From CBDAMZ01 sp965197375 (GTDB lineage: Bacteria > Acidobacteriota > Vicinamibacteria > Vicinamibacterales > UBA8438): a stretch of 64,000 bases of DNA. The stretch covers positions 558,001-622,000 of the forward strand of contig CBDAMZ010000010.1 in assembly GCA_965197375.1 (NCBI GenBank), given 5' to 3'. Below are positions 27,065 to 35,396 of the stretch, piece after piece. The translations under genes and the position numbers were made by a program. The notes under the pieces are model-generated. The model saw only the letters and a list, made by a program, of their open reading frames with translations. It was not told the origin of the DNA and searched no databases. How positions within the stretch are numbered: position 1 is the first letter of the stretch; each line of letters begins with the position of its first letter.

Positions 27065-27292
27065 GTGACCACCCATCGCTTCGAAGAGACGATCGACGGT
27101 CGTGCTTACGCGATCGAAGTTTCTCTAGTGCAACCTGACCGTTGGAGAGCGTACCTCGTTCGCGTGCCGGGTGGACCGACTGCGCTAATGCCCTTTTATG
27201 GGGCAACCCCAAAAGACGCGGTTCGCCAGCTGACGAGCTGGCTGAACCTCGCCCACCGCGTGACACCAGACTCAGTACAGCCGGGTGCATAA
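27065..27292 (+). CDS. Small protein, unknown function
   Basis: 75 aa from GTG 27065. The sequence (THRFEETIDGRAYAIEVSLV, RWRAYLVRVPGGPTALMPFY, TPKDAVRQLTSWLN) predicts three strands followed by a helix. It is similar in size and layout, not clearly in sequence, to the 65-aa protein at 20264. A promoter lies just upstream. No family recognised. Confidence 0.55.
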   Translation: MTTHRFEETIDGRAYAIEVSLVQPDRWRAYLVRVPGGPTALMPFYGATPKDAVRQLTSWLNLAHRVTPDSVQPGA

Positions 27293-27440
27293 CGGCCGAA
27301 TGCTTGTCCGATAGCGCCTGCACGCGGCCATTGTGAAACTGAACAGGGTGGCAAGGGCTACAAAACCGGCGACAATCGATAAATCGGCCGCATCGCAGGG
27401 GCCACCCCACGCGTCCGTGGTGCAACGGGGTGGGGTTAAG

Positions 27441-27516
27441 TGGTGGACCAGACGGGAGTCGAACCCGTGACCTCGTGAATGCCATTCACGCGCGCTCCCA
27501 ACTGCGCCACTGGCCC
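27441..27516 (-). tRNA. tRNA-Ala (anticodon GGC)
   Basis: 76 nt including an encoded CCA. Acceptor GGGCCAG pairs with CTGGTCC (one G-U), the anticodon loop holds GGC, and the T arm reads GGGTTCGACTCCC. Typical G at position 1; no intron. Reads GCC codons, frequent in this GC-rich DNA. Confidence 0.95.
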
Positions 27517-27540
27517 ATGTCGCATCTCGCCGGACGCTTC

Positions 27541-27570
27541 ATTCTAAATCCAGGCGCGCGATCCGATCAA
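27541..27570 (-). promoter_or_regulatory. Promoter TTGATC-18-TAGAAT for tRNA-Ala
   Basis: On the minus strand TTGATC (plus 27565-27570) and TAGAAT (27541-27546) are 18 bp apart and lie 24 bp before the tRNA 5' end. Confidence 0.45.
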
Positions 27571-27612
27571 ACGAATGCCACGTCCTCGTCGTTAGCGACA
27601 AGAGCGCTACGT

Positions 27613-28242
27613 TCACGCACGTGGTTCCTCCGGCACCGGTTGTCCAAACACGCGCTCATAGTCATCAGGTGTGTCAATGTCGAGAAAGGCCCCCTCATCA
27701 TCGACATCAACATCAACAATTTCGGCGCGATGCGAACGAATGACAGCCTGCGCGCCCACGTGCATGCCCGCTCGGCGCAACTCGGCAAACAGAGAGCGGT
27801 CGAAGATGACGGGGTGCCCATGGCGACCCTCACGTTGTGGGCGAACGATGGGCGCGCGTGTACGCTGGTAAGCCGTGAGCAAGGCACGGACAGTCTCGGC
27901 CGACACCAACGGAACGTCGACCAACGTCACCAGCATTGCGCCAACGCCGGGATGGTCGACGGCTCCAAGACCCACCAGCAGCGAGGAGAGCTGGCCTAAG
28001 CCAGGTTTAGGGTTAACCACAAGGCGAGGGGGGGATGTCTCACGGGCGAGCGCATCCTCGATCGCGGCTACCTCGTCAGCGACGACGACGACCACATCAT
28101 CGACCCCTCCTACACGCAGGGTCCGAGTGACGCGGCTGACGAACGTGTTACCCTCCGCCCCGATCGGCAGCAGCCCCTTCGGCCGTCCCATGCGTGTCGA
28201 CTGCCCCCCGGCCAGCACGATTCCCGGTACGATGAGCCCCAT
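27613..28242 (-). CDS. MobA/MocA-like nucleotidyltransferase
   Basis: 209 aa NTP transferase with the signature IVLAGGQSTRMGRPKGLLPI at the N-terminus, VTLVDVPLVSAETV with the metal-binding Asp, and GRHGHPVIFD with the substrate His. Likely a molybdenum-cofactor cytidylyl- or guanylyltransferase; moaE and moaD at 36176-36930 show that the organism makes the cofactor. A sugar-nucleotide role cannot be excluded. The tRNA-Ala follows on the same strand. Confidence 0.82.
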   Translation of the reverse strand: MGLIVPGIVLAGGQSTRMGRPKGLLPIGAEGNTFVSRVTRTLRVGGVDDVVVVVADEVAAIEDALARETSPPRLVVNPKPGLGQLSSLLVGLGAVDHPGVGAMLVTLVDVPLVSAETVRALLTAYQRTRAPIVRPQREGRHGHPVIFDRSLFAELRRAGMHVGAQAVIRSHRAEIVDVDVDDEGAFLDIDTPDDYERVFGQPVPEEPRA

Positions 28243-28314
28243 ACGAGTCGTAGCGCGCCGCCGCGCGGTTCAGTCTACCGGGGTGGGATGTCCCAAGCGG
28301 CCAGTCCCTGTGCG

Positions 28315-28344
28315 TAGGCATCTGCCTACCGCGAATGCTAGAAT
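28315..28344 (+). promoter_or_regulatory. Promoter TAGGCA-18-TAGAAT
   Basis: TAGGCA (28315-28320) and TAGAAT (28339-28344) are 18 bp apart. The -10 ends exactly 7 nt before ATG 28352, so the mRNA should be leaderless. Confidence 0.5.
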
Positions 28345-28351
28345 CCGACGC

Positions 28352-28531
28352 ATGCGTGACGTCCAGATTCGCTGCCAACGTTGCGGGACCCAGATGGACC
28401 TGCGGGATCCCGCCCCGGACGATCCGTGGCCCTCCCAGCAGTTCTGGAAGTGCCCGAAGTGCGGGCGAAACTTCTGGACAACTTACCCACCTCCAAAACC
28501 GAAACAAGCAACGACACCAGCCTCCAGCTGA
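28352..28531 (+). CDS. Small zinc-ribbon protein
   Basis: 59 aa: MRDVQIRCQRCGTQMDLRDP, then FWKCPKCGRNFWTTYPPP. Two CxxCG knuckles 30 residues apart make a classic zinc ribbon, followed by a Pro/Lys tail. It could bind nucleic acid or a protein partner; nothing more specific is visible. A leaderless-type promoter directly precedes it. Confidence 0.65.
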   Translation: MRDVQIRCQRCGTQMDLRDPAPDDPWPSQQFWKCPKCGRNFWTTYPPPKPKQATTPASS

Positions 28532-28555
28532 GTGCCGCTAAACGCCCGTGCGTCC

Positions 28556-28584
28556 TTGACTTCTGGTAGATACCTTACTAGACT
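28556..28584 (+). promoter_or_regulatory. Promoter TTGACT-17-TAGACT with long leader before the cold-shock gene
   Basis: TTGACT (28556-28561) and TAGACT (28579-28584), 17 bp apart. Transcription near 28591 gives a ~170-nt G-rich 5' leader before ATG 28761, as expected of cold-shock mRNAs whose leader folds control translation. Confidence 0.5.
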
Positions 28585-28760
28585 GAGCCCCTTCTGGCCG
28601 CGGATCTCACGACCCAAGGTAACCCGCGGGGCTCCCGGAGCTGGCAGCAGTCGGGGGGTCTCGTGTTGCGAGGTGGACACCAGGGTGGAGCGCGCGCGGC
28701 TCAAGGGGGCGTCGGTCTGGCCGACTGGGGCCGGAGCGGCGAGTCTTCGGGGGGGACCGT

Positions 28761-28967
28761 ATGCCGAACGGTACGATCGCGCGTCTGTTGATTGACAAAG
28801 GGTTCGGGTTTATCCGCGACGAAGGCGGCATCGAACACTTCTTCCACCGTAGCTCCGTGCGTGGCGCCGTCTTCGAACTCCTCCGGGAAGGCCAGCGGGT
28901 CGAGTTTACGCCCGAGGAGTCCCAGAAGGGCCCGCGGGCGGGCGATGTCCGCCTGACCGAGAGCTAG
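28761..28967 (+). CDS. Cold-shock-domain protein (CspA family)
   Basis: 68 aa OB-fold RNA/ssDNA-binding protein. RNP1 is DKGFGFIRDE and RNP2 is EHFFHRSSV, with aromatic residues in the binding positions. It starts MPNGTIARLLIDKGFGF, compared with the usual MxxGTVKWF. Divergence outside the RNP motifs (RLLI in place of KWFN) sets it apart from CspA proper. A purine-rich site (GGGGGGA) precedes the ATG. The long leader suggests temperature control. Confidence 0.88.
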   Translation: MPNGTIARLLIDKGFGFIRDEGGIEHFFHRSSVRGAVFELLREGQRVEFTPEESQKGPRAGDVRLTES

Positions 28968-29120
28968 CCGCGAGCGTGCTCCCCCCTGCCAAGGCCGGCG
29001 GGAGTGATCGCTCTCCTTTCCCTTACAGCCCGTCGGAGATTGCGCGTTCCCGTTGCCCCCTCCTCCGCCTTGGTTGATGACGCGCTCCGTGTCGAGTGAG
29101 TGTTACCTCAACACATCAGC

Positions 29121-29126
29121 GATAAT
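29121..29126 (+). promoter_or_regulatory. Candidate -10 (GATAAT) for selC
   Basis: GATAAT ends 9 nt before the mature 5' end of the selenocysteine tRNA. The -35 is weak. Confidence 0.4.
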
Positions 29127-29135
29127 GGATAACCG

Positions 29136-29232
29136 GGAAGCGAACGGGGCCCGGTGGCCCTCCCGGTCTTCAAAATCGGTCGCTCCCCGCGAATGCGGGG
29201 GGGCTGGGTTCGACTCCCAGGCGCTTCCGCCA
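29136..29232 (+). tRNA. selC: Selenocysteine tRNA (anticodon TCA)
   Basis: 97 nt with encoded CCA. Acceptor GGAAGCG pairs with CGCTTCC, leaving an extra A/G position as expected for the longer acceptor of tRNA-Sec. The anticodon loop CTTCAAA carries TCA, read on a CCGGT/ATCGG stem; a long variable arm has CCCCGC/GCGGGG around GAAT; the T arm is CTGGG-TTCGACT-CCCAG; the D arm is extended. These match bacterial selC. It shows that the organism decodes UGA as selenocysteine. No selA, selB or selD lies in this window. Confidence 0.93.
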
Positions 29233-29284
29233 CAACCTGTTCTTATTATTTGACAGCGGGACTGCGGGCGACAGCCATTCCCGG

Positions 29285-30931
29285 GTGCGAATAAGTCACG
29301 ATCGAGTAAGCTTGCTCTCCTATACGCATGGCGCGACCGACGTTCCCCTACTCGGGGAGACTATCGGCGTCAACCTCCATCGTACCGTCGAGCGCTTCGC
29401 CGAACGCGAAGCACTCGTAGTGTGCTCACAGGACTACCGGGCTACTTACCAGCAACTGTGGGACACAACGACCCAACTGGCAAAAGCCCTGCTGGCACGC
29501 GGCATCACCAAGGGCGACCGGGTCGGTGTATGGGCCCCCAATTGCTACGAGTGGGTCATCACCCAATATGCCACGGCCCGCATCGGCGCGATCCTCGTCA
29601 ACATCAATCCGGCCTATAAGGCACGGGAACTCGAATATGTCGTTAACCAGTCCGGCCTCCGTTTGTTGTTGCTCTCCCGCTTATTCAGACAGACCGACTA
29701 CACTGCGATTCTGAGCGAAGTCCGCCCACGGTGCCAGGCACTCGAGCAGGTGGTGGTGATCGACGACGCATGGAAAGCACTCCTCGATGAGGCTTCGACT
29801 GTTGACGATCGCACGCTGGCGGGGTGCGAGGAGAGCCTTAGCTTTGACGAACCGATCAATGTTCAGTACACGTCAGGCACCACCGGGGCACCTAAGGGCG
29901 CGACGCTATCCCATCACAACATCCTGAACAACGGCTATTTTTGTGGCGAGACCCTCGGCTACACCGAACGTGACCGCGTCGCCGTCCCGGTTCCCTTCTA
30001 TCACTGCTTCGGCATGGTCATTGGCAACCTCGCCTGCGCCAGCCATGGTTCGTGCGTCGTCGTGCCAGGCGAAGCGTTCGATCCCGGTGTCACGCTAAAG
30101 GCGATCCAGGCGGAGCAGTGTACGGCACTGTACGGCGTTCCAACCATGTTTATCGCCCAACTGAACCACCCCGACTTCGCAACGACCGACTTTTCGACGC
30201 TGCGGACCGGAGTGATGGCCGGCTCACCCTGCCCGGTCGAGGTCATGCGGCAGATCCGAGACCGGATGAATATGAAGGAAGTCACCATCTGCTACGGAAT
30301 GACCGAGACGTCACCGGTCTCGACGCAGACGCGCGTCGACGACCCGGTCGAGAAGCGTGTTGGGAGCGTCGGCCTGGCCCATCCGCATGTCGAAATAAAG
30401 GTAGTCGATGTGGAGACCGGTCGCGTCGTGTCGCGCAACACAGGGGGTGAATTGTGCACCCGTGGGTACAGCGTAATGCTCGGGTACTGGAACGACCCGG
30501 AGGCAACCAGTGAGGCAATCGATGGGGCGCGCTGGATGCATACGGGCGATCTAGCAACGATGGACACAGACGGCTACCTGAGCATCGTCGGTCGGATCAA
30601 GGACGTGATCATCCGCGGTGGCGAGAACGTCTACCCGCGAGAGATCGAAGAGTTCCTCTATACCCACCCGGATATCGCGGATGCGCAAGTCATCGGCGTG
30701 CCATCGGAAAAGTACGGCGAGGACGTCATGGCCTGGGTAAAGCCAAGGGTGGGCGTGCAGCTGTCCGACGATCAGCTTAGACGCTTCTGCAAGGGCGAGA
30801 TTGCATCATACAAGATCCCTCGCTACTGGAAGCTGGTCGATGCGTTTCCCATGACCGTGACCGGCAAGGTGCAAAAGTTCAGAATGCGGGAGATCGCTAC
30901 GGAGGAACTCGGTCTCCGCAAGGAACGATAG
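29285..30931 (+). CDS. Fatty acyl-CoA synthetase (AMP-binding, ACSF2/FadD-like)
   Basis: 548 aa. It activates a carboxylic acid to acyl-CoA through an acyl-AMP. Motifs: [73 protein letters not shown] and the catalytic Lys near the end in [14 protein letters not shown]. The N-terminal [20 protein letters not shown] is typical of medium-chain ACSF2-like enzymes. GTG 29285 is the most upstream start after selC. It is followed 6 bp later by a small frame and probably works in fatty-acid or organic-acid catabolism. Confidence 0.9.
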   Translation: MRISHDRVSLLSYTHGATDVPLLGETIGVNLHRTVERFAEREALVVCSQDYRATYQQLWDTTTQLAKALLARGITKGDRVGVWAPNCYEWVITQYATARIGAILVNINPAYKARELEYVVNQSGLRLLLLSRLFRQTDYTAILSEVRPRCQALEQVVVIDDAWKALLDEASTVDDRTLAGCEESLSFDEPINVQYTSGTTGAPKGATLSHHNILNNGYFCGETLGYTERDRVAVPVPFYHCFGMVIGNLACASHGSCVVVPGEAFDPGVTLKAIQAEQCTALYGVPTMFIAQLNHPDFATTDFSTLRTGVMAGSPCPVEVMRQIRDRMNMKEVTICYGMTETSPVSTQTRVDDPVEKRVGSVGLAHPHVEIKVVDVETGRVVSRNTGGELCTRGYSVMLGYWNDPEATSEAIDGARWMHTGDLATMDTDGYLSIVGRIKDVIIRGGENVYPREIEEFLYTHPDIADAQVIGVPSEKYGEDVMAWVKPRVGVQLSDDQLRRFCKGEIASYKIPRYWKLVDAFPMTVTGKVQKFRMREIATEELGLRKER

Positions 30932-30936
30932 GCCGA

Positions 30937-31146
30937 ATGAGGAAGTTCCGGTTCGGCCGGTACCAACAGCGGCGTGTCCCGGCCATTGTTGGCGAACCTA
31001 CGTTTTATCCTGCCCTGGAACGGCTCTTTTGGAATCTTTTGGGCCATCTCATTTATCGCGTGGCGTACGACCCATCTCCTGAGCTCGGGCAGTATCTTGA
31101 TAGCACTGGTGCGATCCGGACCAAAATTGTGCGACTCAGTGCTTAG
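30937..31146 (+). CDS. Possible small basic protein after the acyl-CoA synthetase
   Basis: 69 aa from ATG 30937, 6 bp after the synthetase stop, so it could be co-translated. It reads MRKFRFGRYQQRRVPAIVGE and then ALERLFWNLLGHLIYRVAYD. Basic N-terminus and an amphipathic middle; no known family. Could be chance. Confidence 0.35.
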   Translation: MRKFRFGRYQQRRVPAIVGEPTFYPALERLFWNLLGHLIYRVAYDPSPELGQYLDSTGAIRTKIVRLSA

Positions 31147-31159
31147 TTAGTGCTCATGC

Positions 31160-31633
31160 CTAGCGTTCGAGCAGCCGGTTCACTTCGGCAACGACTTTGG
31201 CGCTTGAGAGAATCGCGTTGACCTCGGCCCGAAAGGCAACCAGGTTGGAAGCGATCGCCGACAACGCCAGGACGGCATGTACGCCGGCGGGAATAACGCC
31301 GGTGTCAACACCGCCTCCAAGGACCGCAGTAGCCATCGTCAACGCTATCGCGACAGTACCGATGGAAAACACCGGCCGCCGAGCTCGCGCGACCATAGCA
31401 TACATGTCTGGCGCCAACCCGCCTTCCGCCGCCGCCTCACGGATCGCCTTGCCCTTCCCGATCAGATAGAACATCGTCATCGAGTGCGCCATTAAGGTGA
31501 CCAACGTGAAGAAAATCGAGAGTGTCGTGTGACGAAGGATCTCTACTGAGTCTGTTGCCGTGAACCCGAGGATTGTCGAGAGGCCCAACCCAGCGATCCC
31601 CAGGAACGTAGCGGTAATCAGCGCGGCCGACAT
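31160..31633 (-). CDS. Four-helix membrane protein, unknown function
   Basis: 157 aa from ATG 31633. Four hydrophobic segments: ALITATFLGIAGLGLSTILG, TLSIFFTLVTLMAHSMTMFY, SIGTVAIALTMATAVLGGGV and VHAVLALSAIASNLVAFRAE, with a charged loop between helices 2 and 3 (GKGKAIREAAAEGGL). The frame is open further upstream, but that part is antisense to the PHP gene. I do not recognise a named family. It lies ~110 bp after the PHP gene on the same strand. Confidence 0.68.
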   Translation of the reverse strand: MSAALITATFLGIAGLGLSTILGFTATDSVEILRHTTLSIFFTLVTLMAHSMTMFYLIGKGKAIREAAAEGGLAPDMYAMVARARRPVFSIGTVAIALTMATAVLGGGVDTGVIPAGVHAVLALSAIASNLVAFRAEVNAILSSAKVVAEVNRLLER

Positions 31634-31742
31634 AGCAGCTAGTACCTTTCCAACTGGCTCGGACCCAAACCAATCATCAGCTGGACACAGTAGTGTGAAC
31701 CGATGACACGATAGACCTTTGTCACAGATAGTTTTGGTGGCA

Positions 31743-32600
31743 TCAGGAAGTTTCCACCCGGCGATGTGCCACGCTGTGGGCCAGCGAGATCCGACGTAAT
31801 AGCTCCTTGAAGTGGCCGCGTGGTAAACCGACCGCGCCGAAACGCCGCGCGCGATAATCGTGGTCTCCGTGAAAGTCTGAGCCACCACAAACCGCGAGTC
31901 CATACTGGCGGGCAAGCTTGGCGTAGCGCGATTGGGCGGCTGCGTCGTGCCCGCCATGAAATGCCTCGATGGCGCTGAGTCCACTTTTCGCCAAGCCAGG
32001 AACCACATCATCCCTGCCGAGCAGGCCGGGATGAGCGAGCGCGGAGACGCCGCCCGCCCTGGATACAATCCGAATGACCTCAGCCGGTGGCACCCCCCGA
32101 CGCGGCACGTAGGCCGGCCTGCCATCTGCAAGCCAACGGTCGAATGCCTCTTGCTCACTCGTCACATGTCCGGCCTCGACCAGCGCGCGCGCGATTGCCG
32201 GCCGGCCCACGGCGTGTCCCGCGGCGTCGGCCTCATCGATCATCACCTCGAGCTCGATCGGCATGCCGAGACGGACCAAACGCGCCACCATCTCTCGCGC
32301 GCGTCTCGAGCGGTCCTCCCGCTGCTCGTGGAGAAAAGAGGCAAGGCCCGGCGGGACTGGATCGAGGAAGTACGCCAGCAGGTGAACGTCTCGGCGTGCG
32401 AGCACGGCTGTGATCTCTATGCCGGGGATGAATTCGAGACCATGCGCAGCCGCAACTTCTGTGGCTTCCGGCACGGCCGCCATCGTGTCGTGATCGGTAA
32501 CGCTTAATGCGCGGATGCCGGTCTGGTGCGCGCGCTCGACCAGCACGGCCGGTGACAGCGTGCCGTCCGAGGCCGTCGTGTGCAGGTGTAGGTCGATCAA
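31743..32600 (-). CDS. PHP-domain phosphoesterase (TrpH/YciV-like)
   Basis: 285 aa metal-dependent phosphatase; relatives hydrolyse 3',5'-nucleoside bisphosphates or RNA 5' ends. Motifs: IDLHLHTTASDGTLSP (first HxH), LSVTDHDTMAAV, FIPGIEIT, SALAHPGLLG and GGSDFHGDHD near the C-terminus. All PHP metal ligands appear present. The start is TTG 32600 (IDLHLHT follows at once), and no better start exists. It is followed on the same strand by the membrane protein and preceded 28 bp upstream by the Fur-ferritin gene, so they may share a transcript. Confidence 0.88.
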   Translation of the reverse strand: MIDLHLHTTASDGTLSPAVLVERAHQTGIRALSVTDHDTMAAVPEATEVAAAHGLEFIPGIEITAVLARRDVHLLAYFLDPVPPGLASFLHEQREDRSRRAREMVARLVRLGMPIELEVMIDEADAAGHAVGRPAIARALVEAGHVTSEQEAFDRWLADGRPAYVPRRGVPPAEVIRIVSRAGGVSALAHPGLLGRDDVVPGLAKSGLSAIEAFHGGHDAAAQSRYAKLARQYGLAVCGGSDFHGDHDYRARRFGAVGLPRGHFKELLRRISLAHSVAHRRVETS

Positions 32601-32627
32601 AATTCTTAGGCTGGAGGCCCGAACAGA

Positions 32628-33611
32628 TCACGACGCGCTGGCGTGACGGACCCGTCTGGTGGTACGCCGCCGCGCGCTCGTTTTCGACTGCCTCGCGACG
32701 AGAGACCGGTGCTCGCGAATCAGCAGTTCGAGGTGCTGCCGTTCTTCGTCGGCAAACTCCAAGAATATCTGCTTGCCTTCGGAATCTTCGAAGCGTTCGC
32801 CGTATCGCTTAAAAAATCGATGAGAACCGCGCTCGCATCGGATACCGAGCATGAGCGCCTGCTGGTCGTTGACTCCCTTGGTGAGCTCGTCGGCACCCGC
32901 CGCAAACAACCCGTTGGCGGCACCCTTGAAGAAGAGGAACGTTGGCCGAGATTCCAGCTGAGAATCTTGAGCGAGCAACACTGTGTAGCGAGCCTCCAGC
33001 TTGCTAAGATGTTCTTGCTCCTCATCCGCCAGCTTCTGGAAGACGCGCCGGCCACGCGCATCCTTCGTGATTCGTGCGGCACGCGTATAGAATTCGAGTC
33101 CGCTCCGTTCCGTCGCGATAGCAATCCGCAAGGCGTCGCGAGCGAACAGCAGCTCGGTCGTTACTTTGCCACCCGGTTGTCGCCGCCCGGTTTGGCATTC
33201 TTCGCAGGTACCGTAGATCTGCAACACGCTCTGCCGAGCCGAAAAGGCTCGCGCGGAGGCAATCTCCTCGATTAAGGCCTCGATATCCGAAGACAGAAAT
33301 TCGTACGAGCGACTGCAGACCTTACAGATCAGGTGGAAGTGTCGCGGGTGACGGTAGGAATGCTCGAAGCGGAATCGCCCCTCGCCGAAATCGACCTTGC
33401 GCGCGATGCCTGCCTCCACCATCCACTGCAACGTGCGGTAGACGGTGGCGCGGCTGATCTTGTGATCCTCGTGCCGGATCAGGCCGGCGAGGTCATCGGC
33501 ACTCAGATGTCCTTCCTGCCGGAGGAACACGTTAACGATAAGGTCGCGCTTGCTAGACCGCTTGGCGCCAAGCGGGCGGAGCCGTTCGAGGTAGGCCGAC
33601 TGCGGTTCCAT
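32628..33611 (-). CDS. Fusion of Fur-family regulator and ferritin-like (rubrerythrin-type) domain
   Basis: 327 aa. Residues ~10-140 are Fur: winged helix KISRATVYRTLQWMVEAG, HPRHFHLICKVCSRSYEF with a CxxC at 97-100, and CEEC at 136-139, which build the structural zinc site. Residues ~150-305 are a four-helix ferritin-like domain with ATERSGLEF, LADEEQEHLSKLE, RCERGSHRFF and FADEERQHLELL, giving a paired Glu/ExxH set for a di-iron centre. A basic tail ends the chain. Inferred role: a metal or peroxide sensor whose DNA binding is tied to an attached oxidase-like domain. Next downstream gene on the strand is the PHP gene (28 bp). Confidence 0.85.
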   Translation of the reverse strand: MEPQSAYLERLRPLGAKRSSKRDLIVNVFLRQEGHLSADDLAGLIRHEDHKISRATVYRTLQWMVEAGIARKVDFGEGRFRFEHSYRHPRHFHLICKVCSRSYEFLSSDIEALIEEIASARAFSARQSVLQIYGTCEECQTGRRQPGGKVTTELLFARDALRIAIATERSGLEFYTRAARITKDARGRRVFQKLADEEQEHLSKLEARYTVLLAQDSQLESRPTFLFFKGAANGLFAAGADELTKGVNDQQALMLGIRCERGSHRFFKRYGERFEDSEGKQIFLEFADEERQHLELLIREHRSLVARQSKTSARRRTTRRVRHASAS

Positions 33612-33690
33612 TTTTGGTGACTGCGGTCGAGCGATTGAGCACGTGCCCGCGCCGGCCCGAAGAGACTTCCGGCGAGTGCCAGACCGGACA

Positions 33691-34044
33691 CTACACGCCG
33701 AACGACTGGCCGCAACCGCACGTCGACTTGGCGTTCGGGTTCTTGATAGTGAACCCTCCGCCCGTCAGGTTGTCGACGAAGTCCACCTCGGCCCCGGTGA
33801 GATAGCGAATACTGATAGGATCGACAAAGAGTGTGACGCCGTTCGACTTAAAGATACGATCGGCTTCTGCGTCGCCGGCCCCTTCTTCGATCATCAGCCC
33901 ATACTGGAAACCCGAACAGCCCCCACCCTGGACGAACACGCGCAGGCCCGCGTTTGTCTTCTGGTCCTCGGCCAATAGCGTGCTGATCTTGCCAGCCGCC
34001 GTGTCGGTGACGATGATCGGTTCAGCCACTTGGGTTGCCTCCAT
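33691..34044 (-). CDS. erpA: A-type iron-sulfur cluster insertion protein (ErpA/IscA family)
   Basis: 117 aa. It carries and inserts Fe-S clusters. The three Cys of the family are present: GGGCSGFQYGL and the C-terminal STCGCGQSF, with FVDPISIRYLTGAEVDFVD between. VTDTAAGKISTLL starts the conserved domain. Preceded by a promoter (CTTACA-17-TATAAT) with a leader of under 20 nt. It lies next to the Fur-ferritin gene, suggesting a small iron-handling neighbourhood. ErpA rather than SufA/IscA is a choice by likeness. Confidence 0.9.
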   Translation of the reverse strand: MEATQVAEPIIVTDTAAGKISTLLAEDQKTNAGLRVFVQGGGCSGFQYGLMIEEGAGDAEADRIFKSNGVTLFVDPISIRYLTGAEVDFVDNLTGGGFTIKNPNAKSTCGCGQSFGV

Positions 34045-34062
34045 AGGGTTAGTGCTCCCAGG

Positions 34063-34091
34063 ATTATACTGCGCGCACAGCCCCTTGTAAG
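34063..34091 (-). promoter_or_regulatory. Promoter CTTACA-17-TATAAT for erpA
   Basis: On the minus strand CTTACA (plus 34086-34091) and a perfect TATAAT (34063-34068), 17 bp apart; start expected near 34056, 12 nt before the ATG. Confidence 0.55.
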
Positions 34092-34570
34092 GTTCGGATA
34101 CCGGAGAGGACAGTTTTTATTTACTGTAAGTGTTTGATATGAAATAGCTTAATAGGTTTATTTTCGTGCCATGCCAAACTTAGAGATGCTGGGCTGGCAG
34201 GACACCTGACCGAGATTTTCTCGGTCCGCAGAAAAACATCGGCGGCCGACGCGGCAGTCGACACTGCCATGACTGGTGGTCGCGCGGGTACTATCCGGCG
34301 TTTTGGTTCTGGGCCGCGTTGGCCGAGGCGTTCCGAAGCGTGCTGGTGACGGTTTGAGCTCTGCCGGACGTGTGCGGTTTGCATCAAAACGTCGACGTCG
34401 AGGCACCCACGCTGTTCAAGCTCCCACCCGTGGCAGGCCTCAAGGCCAACGACCTCGTCGCCGCTGATACCGAACATAGCCACGCGCGGCCGTCGATACG
34501 TAAGTCCGCAGAGCCGGCTGGCTTCTACCAGCCAGAAGCGTGACATAATCGAGCGATCGAACATAGACCG
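34092..34570. other. Intergenic region with an A+T-rich patch and a hairpin
   Basis: 34110-34170 is A+T rich. A perfect 8-bp hairpin GACCGAGA-TTT-TCTCGGTC lies at 34208-34226, and a GGCTGG/CCAGCC inverted repeat near 34520 precedes the methyltransferase gene. A 147-codon minus-strand frame here has an unnatural composition. No gene called. Confidence 0.4.
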
Positions 34571-35281
34571 ATGCGAACTCCCCGGTCACCGCTTCTAACC
34601 GTCGGCCGGTTCGGCTTCCACACAGCCGGCCTCGCCTTGGTTGGTCTGTGGTGTGTGCTCACGGGAATCGCTCAAGATCGATCGTCCCACGGCCGGCTGT
34701 TTCCACCCGAGGAGCTCGGGCTCCTCGAAGGTCCCGATCGCGACGCGTGGCAGAAGCCGGAGCTGATCATGGATGCGCTCGGGATCGCCGACGGGGTGAC
34801 GGTCGCCGATGTGGGCGCCGGTGGTGGGTGGTTTACCGTGAGGCTTGCTCGACGAGTGGGACCGAACGGGCTCGTGTACGCGGAAGACATCCAGCACCAA
34901 ATGATCGAGTCAATCGAGCGTCGGGTCAGCCGAGAGGGTCTTACCAACGTGCAGACAATCCTCGGCACCCCCAGTAATCCGAAGATTCCAGGCGCGCTCG
35001 ACGCCGTGCTCATCGTCGACACCTATTACGAAGTGGTCGAACCGGTAACGCTGTTGCGCAACATCGCCGCGAAGCTGAAGCCGAGCGGACGCGTCGGAAT
35101 CGTGGACTTCAAGCTGGATGGAGGCGGGCCAGGACCGCCGCTTGGCAAGCGGGTGAAGCCGGCGGCAATCATCCGCAACGCCGAGATCGCTGGCCTCAGA
35201 CTGCTCTCGCACGAACACTTCCTCCCGTACCAGTACCTACTCGTCTTCGTAAAGGCGACCACCGACCAGCCGGCCACATGA
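34571..35281 (+). CDS. Exported SAM-dependent methyltransferase
   Basis: 236 aa. A hydrophobic N-terminus (HTAGLALVGLWCVLTGIAQD after a basic start) looks like a signal peptide or anchor. The rest is a class I methyltransferase: VADVGAGGGWFTVRLARRVG (SAM loop), VYAEDIQHQMIESI, ALDAVLIVDTYYEV and GRVGIVDFKLDGG. Export of a SAM enzyme is odd because SAM is not expected in the periplasm, so it may be anchored facing the cytoplasm. Substrate unknown. CATAAT lies 20 nt upstream of the ATG. Confidence 0.78.
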   Translation: MRTPRSPLLTVGRFGFHTAGLALVGLWCVLTGIAQDRSSHGRLFPPEELGLLEGPDRDAWQKPELIMDALGIADGVTVADVGAGGGWFTVRLARRVGPNGLVYAEDIQHQMIESIERRVSREGLTNVQTILGTPSNPKIPGALDAVLIVDTYYEVVEPVTLLRNIAAKLKPSGRVGIVDFKLDGGGPGPPLGKRVKPAAIIRNAEIAGLRLLSHEHFLPYQYLLVFVKATTDQPAT

Positions 35282-35396
35282 TTTGTCGATTCAGGGCTCA
35301 GGCACAACTTGCCATACCCGTGAGGCCGCATCTGAGATGCGTCACTGTCACCCAATTGAGGCGTCTGGCTAGAGACAGAAGACTCGCTATGATCAC

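Noticed and set aside
27400..27436. CCACCCC/GGGGTGG inverted repeat next to tRNA-Ala as a terminator
   Set aside because: Long loop and no T run on the minus strand after the stem.
34121..34564. 147-codon minus-strand frame in the gap before the exported methyltransferase
   Set aside because: Composition is that of a random GC-rich frame, with no ribosome-binding site or motif.
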